A stretch of 46,108 bases of DNA from JAFGCL01 sp964492335 (lineage in GTDB: Bacteria; Chloroflexota; Dehalococcoidia; UBA2247; RBG-13-53-26): assembly GCA_964492335.1 (NCBI GenBank), contig CAZBJX010000019.1, forward strand, positions 1 to 46,108. The letters run 5' to 3'. A program made the position numbers and the translations under genes. Positions 28,410 through 36,576 of the stretch are shown here, piece after piece (within the stretch, counting starts at the first letter, position 1; each line of letters starts with the position of its first letter). A model generated the notes under the pieces. The model saw nothing but the letters and a program-made list of their open reading frames with translations, was not told where the DNA came from and ran no database searches.

Positions 28410-29354
28410 TTGAACCTGGCAGTGCAACTGGCGCCCGGCAACGCCCGCGGGCTGCGGCTGGCCAACCCGGTGATTACCGCCTCCGGCACCTTCGGATACG
28501 GCACGGAATACGCCGACTTCGTCGATATCCAGCGACTGGGCGCCATCGTCTGCAAGGGGACCACTCTGGAGCCGCGGGAGGGCAATCCGCCCCCGAGGCT
28601 GGCCGAGACCCCGGCGGGGCTGCTCAACTCGATCGGGCTGCAGAACATCGGCGTTGAAGCCCTGGTCCGGGAGGAGGCCCCCAGGTGGGCTGGATGGCAG
28701 GTGCCGGTCATCGTCAACATCGCCGGCGAGACCGTTGAGGACTATGCCCGGCTGGCAGCCCGCCTGGACACAGTGGCCGGCGTCAGCGGCCTGGAGGTGA
28801 ATATCGGCTGCCCCAACGTGAAGTCCGGGGGGATGGAGTTCGGGGCCGACCCTGGCGCAGCGGCCTCCGTCACCGCAGCGGTGCGCAAGGCGACGTCCCT
28901 GCCGGTGATCGTCAAGCTCACCCCCAACGTCACCAGCATCGTCGAGATCGCCGTGTCGGCCGCGGAGGCCGGGGCCGACGCCCTGTGCCTCGTCAATACC
29001 CTGCGGGGCATGGCCATCGACGTCTCCACGCGGAAGCCGGCCCTGGGCAACATCTGCGGCGGGCTATCGGGGCCGGCCATCAAGCCGGTGGCCCTGCACA
29101 TGGTCTACCAGGTGGCTGGCGCGGTGAGGCTGCCCATCGTCGGCTGCGGCGGCATCATGTCCGCCCTCGATGCCCTGGAGTTCATCATGGCCGGGGCCAG
29201 CGCCGTGGAGGTGGGGACGGCCCAGTTCGTCAACCCGCGGGCGCTGCTGGACGTCCTGGAGGGCATCGAGGACTTCCTGCGGCGGGAGGGCGTCCGGCAC
29301 ATCGCCGAGCTGGTGGGAGCGGCACGGCCGGGTGGGCCTCCTGAGTGGACATAA
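28410..29354 (+). CDS. pyrD: Dihydroorotate dehydrogenase, class 1B catalytic subunit
   Basis: A 314-residue FMN enzyme that oxidises dihydroorotate in pyrimidine synthesis. Hallmarks are NPVITASGTFGYGTEY near the N-terminus, the catalytic Cys in NIGCPNVKSGG, VIVKLTPNVT, and the C-terminal GCGGIMSALDALEF and MAGASAVEVGTA phosphate-binding turns. The Cys base marks class 1, and the overall pattern fits class 1B, which normally pairs with PyrK; no pyrK is in the window. The TTG at 28410 aligns with the usual MNLAV start. The GTG at 28422 is an alternative, and longer in-frame starts lie upstream of the promoter. Confidence 0.93.
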   Translation: MNLAVQLAPGNARGLRLANPVITASGTFGYGTEYADFVDIQRLGAIVCKGTTLEPREGNPPPRLAETPAGLLNSIGLQNIGVEALVREEAPRWAGWQVPVIVNIAGETVEDYARLAARLDTVAGVSGLEVNIGCPNVKSGGMEFGADPGAAASVTAAVRKATSLPVIVKLTPNVTSIVEIAVSAAEAGADALCLVNTLRGMAIDVSTRKPALGNICGGLSGPAIKPVALHMVYQVAGAVRLPIVGCGGIMSALDALEFIMAGASAVEVGTAQFVNPRALLDVLEGIEDFLRREGVRHIAELVGAARPGGPPEWT

Positions 29355-29372
29355 CGTCAGAGCTGCTATAAT
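29346..29372 (+). promoter_or_regulatory. Extended -10 promoter of prfA-prmC
   Basis: TGC plus a perfect TATAAT (29367-29372), with TGGACA (29346-29351) at a short 15-base spacing inside the pyrD end. The expected start of the RNA is only about 10 bases before the prfA ATG, leaving almost no leader. Confidence 0.5.
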
Positions 29373-29388
29373 AGTCTCAGGCAGAGTC

Positions 29389-30456
29389 ATGGTCGACAGC
29401 TTCCTGGACAAACTCGCGGCGGTGGACCGGCGCTACGACGAGCTGAACCAGCTTATGGCGTCCGGGACGGGTCAGTGGCAGGCGCTGTCCAGGGAGCAGG
29501 CCGGGATCGCCTCGGTGGTGGAGAAGTACCGGCAGTACAAGTCGGTGGTGAAGGAACTGGGGGAGGCGGAGCTTCTGGTGCAGGACAGCCCGGAGCCGGA
29601 GATGAGGAGCCTGGCCCTGCAGGAAGTCGAGACCCTGAAGAAGAGGCGCGACGGGCTGGTGGAAGAGCTCCGGACGGCCCTGCTGCCCCGGGACGCCGCC
29701 AGCGAGAAGGACGCCATTGTCGAGGTCCGCGCCGGCACCGGCGGCGAGGAGGCGGCCCTGTTTGCCGGGGACCTGTTCCGCATGTATCAGCGCTATGCCC
29801 AGAACAACGGCTGGAAGGTGGAGGTGCTCGACAGCAGCCAGAGCGAGCGGGGCGGCTTCAAGGAGATCATCTTCGAGGTGAAGGGCAGGAGCGCCTACGG
29901 CCGCCTGAGGCATGAGCGTGGCGTGCACCGGGTGCAGCGGGTGCCGGTGACGGAGGCCAGCGGGCGCATCCACACCTCCACGGCGACGGTGATCGTCATG
30001 CCGGAGGTGGAGGAGGTGGACCTGGACCTCCGGCCGGAGGACCTGAAGGTGGAGTTCTACCATGCCAGCAGCGCCGGCGGGCAGAATGTCAACAAGGTGG
30101 CCACGGCGGTGCGCATCCTGCACATCCCCACCGGGATCATGGCCAGCTGCCAGGACGAGCGCTTCCAGCTGCGCAACCGCCAGAAGGCCATGGCCGTCCT
30201 GCGGGCCCGCGTCAGGGACCACGAGGAGCGCAAGAAGCAGGAGGAGCTCTCCAAGGAGCGGCGCTCCCAGGTGGGCTCCGCGGATCGGGCGGAGAAGATC
30301 CGCACCTACAACTTCCCCCAGAACCGGATCACGGACCACCGCGTGGGCCTGACGGTCCACAGGCTGACGCTGGTCCTGGAAGGCGACCTTGACGAGCTCA
30401 TCGATGCCGTGGCGGCCGACGAAAGGGCCCGGCAGCTAGAGGAAGCCGTTGCGTGA
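29389..30456 (+). CDS. prfA: Peptide chain release factor 1
   Basis: A 355-residue factor that releases peptides at UAA and UAG. The stop-codon-reading PxT motif is PVT in QRVPVTEASGRIHTST (about residue 185), and the catalytic GGQ is in SSAGGQNVNKV (about 228). The PVT rather than SPF motif separates it from RF2. The frame is open far upstream inside pyrD, but the ATG at 29389 matches the RF1 N-terminus (SFLDKLAAVDRRYDEL). Its stop overlaps the prmC start. As RF1 it should end translation at the TAG in the ferredoxin frame at 45965-45967. Confidence 0.97.
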   Translation: MVDSFLDKLAAVDRRYDELNQLMASGTGQWQALSREQAGIASVVEKYRQYKSVVKELGEAELLVQDSPEPEMRSLALQEVETLKKRRDGLVEELRTALLPRDAASEKDAIVEVRAGTGGEEAALFAGDLFRMYQRYAQNNGWKVEVLDSSQSERGGFKEIIFEVKGRSAYGRLRHERGVHRVQRVPVTEASGRIHTSTATVIVMPEVEEVDLDLRPEDLKVEFYHASSAGGQNVNKVATAVRILHIPTGIMASCQDERFQLRNRQKAMAVLRARVRDHEERKKQEELSKERRSQVGSADRAEKIRTYNFPQNRITDHRVGLTVHRLTLVLEGDLDELIDAVAADERARQLEEAVA

Positions 30457-31304
30457 CCTTCAGGGAAGCGTTGCGCCAGGCTGAAGCCAGGATCGCCTCC
30501 CGGAGCATCCCCGATGCCCGCCTGGAAGCCGAGCTGATGCTGATGCACTGCCTGCCGGCAGAGCGGGCGGAGCTCTACGCCCGGCTGGGCGAGCCCATCC
30601 CGCCCGCGGCCCGGGCCCGGCTCCAGGCGCTGGTGGACAGGAGGCTGCTGCGCGAGCCGGCGGCCTACATCCTGGGGCGGGCCTGGTTCTACGGGATCGA
30701 GCTCCTGGTCGACCCCCGGGTGCTCATCCCCCGTCCCGAGACCGAGCTGCTGGTGGAGGCGGCCTTGGGCTACGTGGAGGAGCGGTTCGGGGGGCGGGCC
30801 TGCCTGATCGCCGACGTGGGGACGGGGAGCGGCGCCGTCGCCATCGCCCTGGCCCTGCATCTCCCGCGGGCCCGCATCCTGGCCACCGATGCCTCCGGGG
30901 AAGCGCTGGAGGTGGCCCGCACAAACTCGGCCCGCCACGGGGTGGGGGACCGGGTGGAGCTGCTCCCGGGCGACCTCCTGGAGCCCCTGCCCGGGCCGGT
31001 GGATGTGATCGTGGCCAATCTCCCCTATGTCAGGGATGCCGACATCCCGCAGCTGGCCCCAGAGGTCCGGGACTTCGAGCCCCTGGCGGCGCTGGCCGGC
31101 GGGGCTGACGGCCTGGACGCGGTGCGGCGGCTCCTGGCCCGGGCGGGGGACTGCCTGCGGCCCCGGGGGGCGGTCATGCTCGAGATCGGCCAGGGGCAGG
31201 CCGGGGCAGCCGTCATGCTGGCCCGCAGGCATCTGCCGGGGAGCGCGGTGGACACCCTGCGGGATCTGGCCGGCATTGAGCGGGTGCTGCGGATCGTGGC
31301 CTGA
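30453..31304 (+). CDS. prmC: Release factor glutamine methyltransferase
   Basis: A 283-residue SAM-dependent enzyme that methylates the Gln of the GGQ motif in release factors. The N-terminal helical domain has LEAELMLMHCLPAERAELYAR, followed by PRPETELLVE, the SAM loop VGTGSGAVAIALAL (about residue 122), and the catalytic motif. That motif reads NLPY (VANLPYV, about 188) where most family members have NPPY. The GTG start overlaps the prfA stop as GTGA, the standard prfA-prmC arrangement that places the enzyme next to its substrate. Confidence 0.95.
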   Translation: MTFREALRQAEARIASRSIPDARLEAELMLMHCLPAERAELYARLGEPIPPAARARLQALVDRRLLREPAAYILGRAWFYGIELLVDPRVLIPRPETELLVEAALGYVEERFGGRACLIADVGTGSGAVAIALALHLPRARILATDASGEALEVARTNSARHGVGDRVELLPGDLLEPLPGPVDVIVANLPYVRDADIPQLAPEVRDFEPLAALAGGADGLDAVRRLLARAGDCLRPRGAVMLEIGQGQAGAAVMLARRHLPGSAVDTLRDLAGIERVLRIVA

Positions 31305-31329
31305 GGGCCGCGGGGCACGGCATCCCGCC

Positions 31330-32115
31330 TCAGCCCAGCTCGGCCAGGTCGAACCTCAGGCCGTCGCTGGCGGCAATGACGCGGACGCCGGTCTCCTGGG
31401 ACAGGCGCTCCGCCACGGCGTGGGGTTTGGCCCGCCACATGCTCATGCCGAAGTGGTTGAGCAGCGCCGCCCTGGGCTTGAGGCACTTGATGATCCGGGC
31501 TGCGTCCGGCACGGACAGGTGGTCCAGGGGCATCGCCGGGTCCAGCCGCATGACGTTCAAGATGAGGAGGTCGGCCCCGTAGTGCTGGCACAGTTCGTCG
31601 AAATAGCGGGTGTCCACCACGCACGAGATGCTGTACTGCCGGGTCCTCAGGACCACGCCGTAGGTCTCCGCCGGGTGAATGTGCCGCAGCGGGGTGCTGA
31701 TGGATACGTCCTCCACCCGGTACTCGCCGCCCTGCCGGAGCACCTCGATGCGCTCCAGGAAGGGCCGCACGTAGTGGAGCACCACGGGGTCGTTGTCCAG
31801 GGCGTCGGCCGGGGCCAGCAGGACCCCCCGGCGGTGGAAGCCGCCCTCGGCCATGGCCTCGATCATCACGTTGACATCGCAGGAGTGGTCGAGGTGCTTG
31901 TGGGAGAGGATGATGGCGGCCAGCCTGGCCGGGCTGAGTCGGCTCTGGCGGGCCCGGACCAGCGTCCCCGGGCCCGGGTCCAGCAGCATCTCGGTGCCGC
32001 CCAGGTTGAACCACAGGCCGCCCGAGGCCAGTATCTGGCTGGCGACCATGACCCGGGCGCCGGCCGTGCCCAGGAAGGTGACCGTGTGGTCCGGGGCCCT
32101 CACCTCGCCGTCCAT
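31330..32115 (-). CDS. Metallo-beta-lactamase-fold hydrolase (RNase Z/PhnP-like)
   Basis: A 261-residue protein with the zinc motif SHKHLDHSCDVNV, further His in PLRHIHPAETYG, Asp/Tyr in CVVDTRYFDEL, and a late His in LLNHFGMSMW. The N-terminal FLGTAGARV and GGTEMLLDPGPGT are typical of the RNase Z/PhnP/arylsulfatase group. No exosite or phosphonate operon is present, so the substrate is open. The ATG at 32115 is used; the frame continues to 32379 only as antisense of rtcA. The start lies about 10 bases from a likely -10, so the message may be leaderless. Confidence 0.87.
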   Translation of the reverse strand: MDGEVRAPDHTVTFLGTAGARVMVASQILASGGLWFNLGGTEMLLDPGPGTLVRARQSRLSPARLAAIILSHKHLDHSCDVNVMIEAMAEGGFHRRGVLLAPADALDNDPVVLHYVRPFLERIEVLRQGGEYRVEDVSISTPLRHIHPAETYGVVLRTRQYSISCVVDTRYFDELCQHYGADLLILNVMRLDPAMPLDHLSVPDAARIIKCLKPRAALLNHFGMSMWRAKPHAVAERLSQETGVRVIAASDGLRFDLAELG

Positions 32116-32120
32116 GGTTC

Positions 32121-32154
32121 TGCTATTATTCACTAATACCGCAGGGATTGGCAA
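32121..32154. promoter_or_regulatory. Bidirectional promoter region between the metallo-hydrolase and rtcA
   Basis: On the + strand TGC precedes TATTAT (32124-32129), an extended -10 for rtcA. On the minus strand TTGCCA (32154-32149), 18 bases, AATAAT (32130-32125) serves the metallo-hydrolase. The two -10 boxes overlap, so the promoters should compete. Confidence 0.45.
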
Positions 32155-32158
32155 CAGG

Positions 32159-33208
32159 ATGATCGAGATCGACGGGAGCCAGAGGTCCGGGTCCGGCACC
32201 ATCGTCCGGCTGGCGGTGGCCCTCTGCACCATCCTGGGCCGGGACCTGCACCTCATCGGCATCAGGGCCAGGAGGGACAAGCGGGGCCTGCGCCCGCAGC
32301 ACCGCCAGGTGGTGGCCGCCTGCGCGGACCTGTGCGGCGGCCGGGTGGACAGGGCCGAGGTGGGCTCCAGCGAGATCACCTACCGGCCGGGCCGGCCCAT
32401 CAGGGGGGGGGCCTACGAATGGGACATCGGCACCGCCGGCTCCACGACCATGCTGGCCATGAGCCTCCTGCTGGTGGGCGCCTTCGCGGACCGGGAGTCG
32501 GTCTTCACCCTCAAGGGCGGCCTCTTCCAGGACTCCGCCCCGTCGGCGCACCACCTGCAACGGGTGCTGGCCCCTCTGGTGAGGAGGATGGGGGTCGAGA
32601 CCGAGGTCTCGGTCAGGAGGCCGGGCTACGTCCCCGAGGGGCAGGGCGTGCTGGGGCTGAGGGTGAGGCCGGTGAAGTCCGGACTGAGGCCGCTGGTCCT
32701 GGCCGAGCAGGGCCGTGTCACATCCGTCAAGGGCATCGCGCTGTCGTCTCACCTGGCGGACCAGGAGGTCAGCGACCGGATGGCAGGGGAGTGCTCGGCC
32801 CGGCTGGAGGGCGCGGGGCTGGAGCCGGACATCGAGGCGGTCTACGAGACGTCAGCCGTCCAGAAGGGGGCCGGCCTGACCGTATGGGCGCAGACGGACA
32901 GCGGCGCCATCATAGGCTCCGACCGGGCCGGCAAGCTGGGCAGGAGGTCCGAGGAGATCGGGCGGCACGTGGCCGAGACCCTGCTCGATGATCTCAAGAC
33001 GGGCGCCACGGTGGACCGGTACGTGGCGGACCAACTGGTGCCCTTCTGCGCCCTGGCCGGGGGGGCCAGCGAATACATTGTGCCGCGCATGACGGAGCAT
33101 GTTGAGACCAACCTGTGGCTGGTGGAGACCATACTGGGCGCCGGGACACGACTGGATGGCCGGCGCCTGCGGATAGAAGGAGCCGGGCGCCGAGTTGGAG
33201 CCGATTGA
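32159..33208 (+). CDS. rtcA: RNA 3'-terminal phosphate cyclase
   Basis: A 349-residue enzyme that converts an RNA 3'-phosphate to a 2',3'-cyclic phosphate with ATP. Signatures are EIDGSQRSGSGTIVRLAVAL at the N-terminus, RRDKRGLRPQH, AGSTTMLAM, and the nucleophilic His in EHVETNLW (about residue 313), which fits the HxxTN pattern. The length is normal. The ATG at 32159 gives the standard N-terminus. No rtcB or rtcR lies beside it. It shares 14 bases with the following radical SAM gene, so the two are co-expressed. Confidence 0.95.
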   Translation: MIEIDGSQRSGSGTIVRLAVALCTILGRDLHLIGIRARRDKRGLRPQHRQVVAACADLCGGRVDRAEVGSSEITYRPGRPIRGGAYEWDIGTAGSTTMLAMSLLLVGAFADRESVFTLKGGLFQDSAPSAHHLQRVLAPLVRRMGVETEVSVRRPGYVPEGQGVLGLRVRPVKSGLRPLVLAEQGRVTSVKGIALSSHLADQEVSDRMAGECSARLEGAGLEPDIEAVYETSAVQKGAGLTVWAQTDSGAIIGSDRAGKLGRRSEEIGRHVAETLLDDLKTGATVDRYVADQLVPFCALAGGASEYIVPRMTEHVETNLWLVETILGAGTRLDGRRLRIEGAGRRVGAD

Positions 33209-34139
33209 CAGGGCCCGCTGCATCGAGGAGAAACTGCCGCGGCTGTACCGGCAGCTGCAGATATGCGGCCTTTGCCCCAGGCGGTGTGAGGCCAACCGGC
33301 CGGCCGGAGAGACGGGCTACTGCGGCGGCGGCGGCCACATGGTGGTCTACACCGCCTTCCTGCACCACGGCGAAGAGCCGGGGATCAGCGGCGGGCGAGG
33401 CAGCGGCACCGTCTTCTTCTCCGGCTGCAGCCTGCGGTGCGTCTACTGCCAGAACCATCGCTTCTCCCACACCCTGGAAGGGACCCGCATGAGCCCCGAT
33501 GACCTGGCCCGGACCATGGTCCGGCTGCAGGAGCAGGGGGCGGAGAACATCAACCTGGTGACCCCCACCCACTTCCTGCCGTGGGTCATGGACGGCCTGG
33601 CCCGGGCCTTTCGGCAGGGCCTGGCACTGCCCATCGTCTACAATACCTCCGGCTACGAGACCGTGGAGACGGTGAGGCTGCTGGGGGATGCGGTGGACGT
33701 CTACCTGGCGGACATGAGGTACGTCACCCCATCCCTGGCGGAACGCTACTCGCAGGCGCCGGACTACCCGGAGGTCAACCAGAAGGCCCTGCGCCTGATG
33801 TACGAGCAGAAGATCACCCTGTCCGAGGGCGCGATGGTCAAAGAGGGGCTGGTGGTCCGGCACCTGGTGCTGCCGGGGGGCGTTGACGAGACGGTGAAGG
33901 CCTTGACCTGGATCAGCGAGAACACCCCGCAGGCGCTGGTCAGTCTGATGTTCCAGTACCAGCCCTATTACCAGGCGCGCCTCTACCCGGAGATAGACCG
34001 CCGCGTGAGCGAGGAGGAGTACGAGCGCGTCATGGACGTGCTGGACGAGCTGGACCTCGAGGGCTGGGCGCAGGACCTGAAGGCGGATGAGGGCTTGGCC
34101 GGAGTGCATTTCCGGCCGTCCCTGGATGAGCTGCTGTGA
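33195..34139 (+). CDS. PflX-like radical SAM protein
   Basis: A 314-residue Fe-S protein related to pyruvate formate-lyase activating enzymes of the PflX type (COG1313). The radical SAM cluster motif is CSLRCVYC (CxxxCxxC, about residue 77). An N-terminal Cys cluster, CGLCPRRCEANRPAGETGYC, is typical of this branch. The TTG start lies inside rtcA, 11 bases after AAGGAG. No glycyl-radical enzyme gene is nearby, so its target is unknown. The coupling with rtcA is its most informative context. Confidence 0.88.
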   Translation: MEPIDRARCIEEKLPRLYRQLQICGLCPRRCEANRPAGETGYCGGGGHMVVYTAFLHHGEEPGISGGRGSGTVFFSGCSLRCVYCQNHRFSHTLEGTRMSPDDLARTMVRLQEQGAENINLVTPTHFLPWVMDGLARAFRQGLALPIVYNTSGYETVETVRLLGDAVDVYLADMRYVTPSLAERYSQAPDYPEVNQKALRLMYEQKITLSEGAMVKEGLVVRHLVLPGGVDETVKALTWISENTPQALVSLMFQYQPYYQARLYPEIDRRVSEEEYERVMDVLDELDLEGWAQDLKADEGLAGVHFRPSLDELL

Positions 34140-34152
34140 TGCAGGCCTCTTC

Positions 34153-34680
34153 GACGTGCTCCCCACGGCTGAAGCCGGGGGGTTCTTTCCCGTTGCAGAC
34201 TACTCGATCCAAGGTGCGGCGAGCTAACGAAGCGTTGGAGGCGCTGCTGGCCCAGGGGAGACGGCACCCCACACCCCGGGCCGGGGGCGAAAAATCCCAC
34301 TGGGAGTACCTGAACGAAGTCGCCCCGAAAGATGCCCGGGGCATCAAGGGCCTCTGCCGCCTGATTCGCAAGCTGGCCGGCTTCCCTTGTGCGCCTGGCA
34401 AGCCCCCGGAGCTCATGGAGCCCCGGGATGCTCCGCTTCTTGGTCAGCGCTTAAGGCTGGCCTGCCCCAGCTTCAGCCTGGCGCTCGGGGGTGGGTTTCC
34501 CGGCGGCGCTGGCCAGGGGCTTGATGAATGGGGGATCAGGGTGAAGCTGCGGGCGCGAGCCTCCCCTGCGGCCTTTCTTACAGTGCTTGCCCCGGTTTCT
34601 CTTGACGCCCTTGAGCTGGGTGATGCTTGACACTTCGCGGTATCCCTTTCCGTTCTTCTGGTCCACCAGTATTATAGCAC
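34153..34680 (-). mobile_element. Probable IS200/IS605-type remnant or non-autonomous element
   Basis: At 34160-34180 a hairpin, CCCCACGGCT/AGCCGGGG around GA, reads on the minus strand as GGCTTCAGCCGTGGGGAGCA. This hairpin followed by GAGCACGTC is the form of many IS200/IS605 (tnpB-type) right ends. Upstream on that strand are about 480 bases with no intact transposase or tnpB. One short open frame (34666-34451, GKGYREVSSITQLKGVK) has no recognised family. An extended -10, TGC-TATAAT, lies at 34679-34671 on the minus strand. Element boundaries are guesses and only the hairpin is solid. Confidence 0.4.
34671..34679 (-). promoter_or_regulatory. Extended -10 inside the putative mobile remnant
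   Basis: On the minus strand TGC then TATAAT (34676-34671), pointing into the gene-poor region 34670-34150. It could drive a non-coding transcript ending at the hairpin near 34165. No -35 is visible. Confidence 0.35.
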
Positions 34681-34732
34681 AGCGCCACCGGCGGCACTAA
34701 ACCAGGCCCGGGCGGCTTCGGGAGCGGGCCGT

Positions 34733-34762
34733 TTGCGCGGACCTCCCCGGTGCCGCTAGAAT
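34733..34762 (+). promoter_or_regulatory. Promoter of the cyclophilin gene
   Basis: TTGCGC (34733-34738), 18 bases, then TAGAAT (34757-34762), about 54 bases before the start codon. Same style as the mfd promoter. Confidence 0.5.
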
Positions 34763-34815
34763 GGAACGCCGGGCTGCGGCCTGTGAAGTAGCGGGACTAA
34801 GGAGGTGCCGGGTCA

Positions 34816-35316
34816 ATGCCACAGTCGGAGGGTACATCCGGAGCGGCGGCCAACCGGGTCGCCGTCATCGAGACCAGCAAGGGCCGGGTCAAGTTCGAGC
34901 TCTGCGAGGACAGGGCGCCGGTCACCACGGCCAACTTCATCAAGCTGGCCGAGAGCGGCTTCTACGACGGGCTCATCTTCCACCGGGTAGTCCGCGGGTT
35001 CGTCATCCAGACGGGCGATCCCCTGGGCAACGGCACGGGGGGGTCAGGGACCACCATCAAGCTGGAGACCCACCGGGACCTGGCCCACACGGACGGAGCC
35101 GTCGGCATGGCCAGGGGGCCCAGCCCCGACAGCGCGTCATCCCAGTTCTACATCTGCGACGGGGCGCAGCCCGGGCTGAACGGCAGCTACGCTGTCTTCG
35201 GGAAGGTAGTCGAGGGGATGGACGTTGTCCGGGCCATAGCCGGGGTCCAGACCGGGGCCCGGGACCGGCCCGTGGAGCCGGTGACCATGACCACGGTGAG
35301 GGTCGAGCCCCGCTGA
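34816..35316 (+). CDS. Cyclophilin-type peptidylprolyl cis-trans isomerase
   Basis: A 166-residue protein that helps proline isomerisation in folding. The cyclophilin core is complete: FYDGLIFHRVVRGFVIQTGD with the catalytic Arg, TDGAVGMARGPSPDSASSQF, and LNGSYAVFGKVVEGMDVV. The short N-terminus is polar without a signal peptide, so it is cytoplasmic. The ATG follows a full AAGGAGGT ribosome binding site at about 9 bases. A single-gene transcript by position. Confidence 0.95.
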   Translation: MPQSEGTSGAAANRVAVIETSKGRVKFELCEDRAPVTTANFIKLAESGFYDGLIFHRVVRGFVIQTGDPLGNGTGGSGTTIKLETHRDLAHTDGAVGMARGPSPDSASSQFYICDGAQPGLNGSYAVFGKVVEGMDVVRAIAGVQTGARDRPVEPVTMTTVRVEPR

Positions 35317-35429
35317 GGGACGGCCGCCATCCCGGCGGCGCCGCGGGGGCCCGGAGCTCTACCGCTTCAGGCCGGCGGGAAGTCGGAAGCCTTACAACGG
35401 GTGGTATCATGAAGGGGGGGAGGTGCGAC

Positions 35430-35888
35430 ATGAGGCAGGACCTGGAGAACGCCATTATCAGCTACCTGGACGACCACCGGCACATGGACCTGGCCACGGT
35501 GGGGGAGGACGGCAGCCCGTACGCCAGCACGGTCTCCTACATCAACAGGGGCCTGACCATCTTCTTCATGACGGACCCCAGCAGCCGGAAGGGCAGGAAC
35601 ATCGCCTTCTGCCCGAAGGTGGCGCTGGCCATCAGCGAGGACTACCTGGACTGGGATGAGATCAGGGGCGTGCAGGTGACCGGCGAGGTGGAGTGGATCA
35701 CCGACGCGGAGGAGCTCCAGCAGGTGCAGCAGATGTTCGTGGGGAAGTTTCCTCAGATGCGCAGGTACCTGCAGGAGTGCTACGGGGTGACCATCGACGT
35801 GGTGCCCTTCCTTCGAGTGGTTCCCAGGAGCATCAACTACCTGGACTACTCCAAGGGCTTCAATCACTTTGACACGCTGGCCCTCTGA
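35430..35888 (+). CDS. Pyridoxamine 5'-phosphate oxidase-like (PPOX) flavin-binding protein
   Basis: A 152-residue split-barrel protein. The N-terminal HMDLATVGEDGSPYASTV and the following strands FFMTDPSSRKGRNI and VALAISEDY match the PPOX/general-stress FMN-binding group. GVQVTGEVEWITDAEE is the usual second half. It probably binds FMN, F420 or haem; which one cannot be told from sequence alone. The ATG at 35430 has GGAGGT 6 bases upstream; an upstream in-frame ATG at 35409 lacks one. Confidence 0.85.
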   Translation: MRQDLENAIISYLDDHRHMDLATVGEDGSPYASTVSYINRGLTIFFMTDPSSRKGRNIAFCPKVALAISEDYLDWDEIRGVQVTGEVEWITDAEELQQVQQMFVGKFPQMRRYLQECYGVTIDVVPFLRVVPRSINYLDYSKGFNHFDTLAL

Positions 35889-35931
35889 CCGGGCCGGCGG
35901 CAGCCGGGCGCCGGGCCGGGAGCGGCGTCGC

Positions 35932-35961
35932 TTGACGTCTCCCTCGCACAGCACCTAAGAT
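35932..35961 (+). promoter_or_regulatory. Promoter of the isochorismatase-like gene
   Basis: TTGACG (35932-35937), 18 bases, then TAAGAT (35956-35961), 38 bases before the ATG. Confidence 0.55.
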
Positions 35962-35998
35962 GGGACTCATCCCACCTACAGAGAGGAGCAGGCAGACC

Positions 35999-36538
35999 AT
36001 GCTGGCAGTAGACAAGTGCGCCCTGGTGGTGATCGACATCCAGGGCAAGCTGGCCCAACTCATGTACCGGAAGGAGTCCCTGTTTGAGAACACCCGGAAG
36101 CTGATAAAGGGGTGCCAGGTCCTGGGCATCCCCATCATCGTCACCGAGCAGTACCCCAAGGGGCTGGGCCCGACCATCCCGGAGATCGCAGACCTGTTCC
36201 CGGATTTCCGGCCCCTGCCCAAGGTGGCCTTCAGCTGCTGCGGGGATGAGGGCTTCCAGCGTGAGCTCCGGGCCGTGGCCCGGCAGCAGATCCTGGTCTG
36301 CGGCATCGAGACCCACGTCTGCGTGTACCAGACGACGATGGACCTGCTCGGGGCGCAGTATCATGTGGAGATCGTGGAGGACGCAGTGTCATCGAGGGCC
36401 CAGGAAGACCGCGGGACGGCCCTGCAGCGCATGCGGGACGAGGGGGCCAGGACCACCAGCGTGGAGATGGCCCTCTTCGAGCTGATGAAGGTGGCGGAGG
36501 GCCCCCGGTTCAAGGAAGTCAGCAAGATCGTCAAGTAG
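35999..36538 (+). CDS. Isochorismatase-like cysteine hydrolase
   Basis: A 179-residue protein of the isochorismatase/nicotinamidase fold. The catalytic triad is visible: Asp in LVVIDIQGKL, Lys in PKVAFSCC or YPKGLG, and the nucleophile Cys in GIETHVCVYQT with the usual cis-peptide turn before it. The length fits the YcaC-like hydrolase group. The start at 35999 follows GAGGAG at about 10 bases. It is followed after 38 bases by the OYE-type reductase on the same strand, so they may be co-transcribed. Substrate unknown. Confidence 0.87.
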   Translation: MLAVDKCALVVIDIQGKLAQLMYRKESLFENTRKLIKGCQVLGIPIIVTEQYPKGLGPTIPEIADLFPDFRPLPKVAFSCCGDEGFQRELRAVARQQILVCGIETHVCVYQTTMDLLGAQYHVEIVEDAVSSRAQEDRGTALQRMRDEGARTTSVEMALFELMKVAEGPRFKEVSKIVK

Positions 36539-36576
36539 CCCGGCCCGGCGCCGGAGCGCCCCCCGGAGGTGAAGAG

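Noticed and set aside
34136..34630. 164-codon frame on the + strand after the radical SAM gene
   Set aside because: No ribosome binding site or known family, begins inside the previous stop and crosses the IS-type hairpin.
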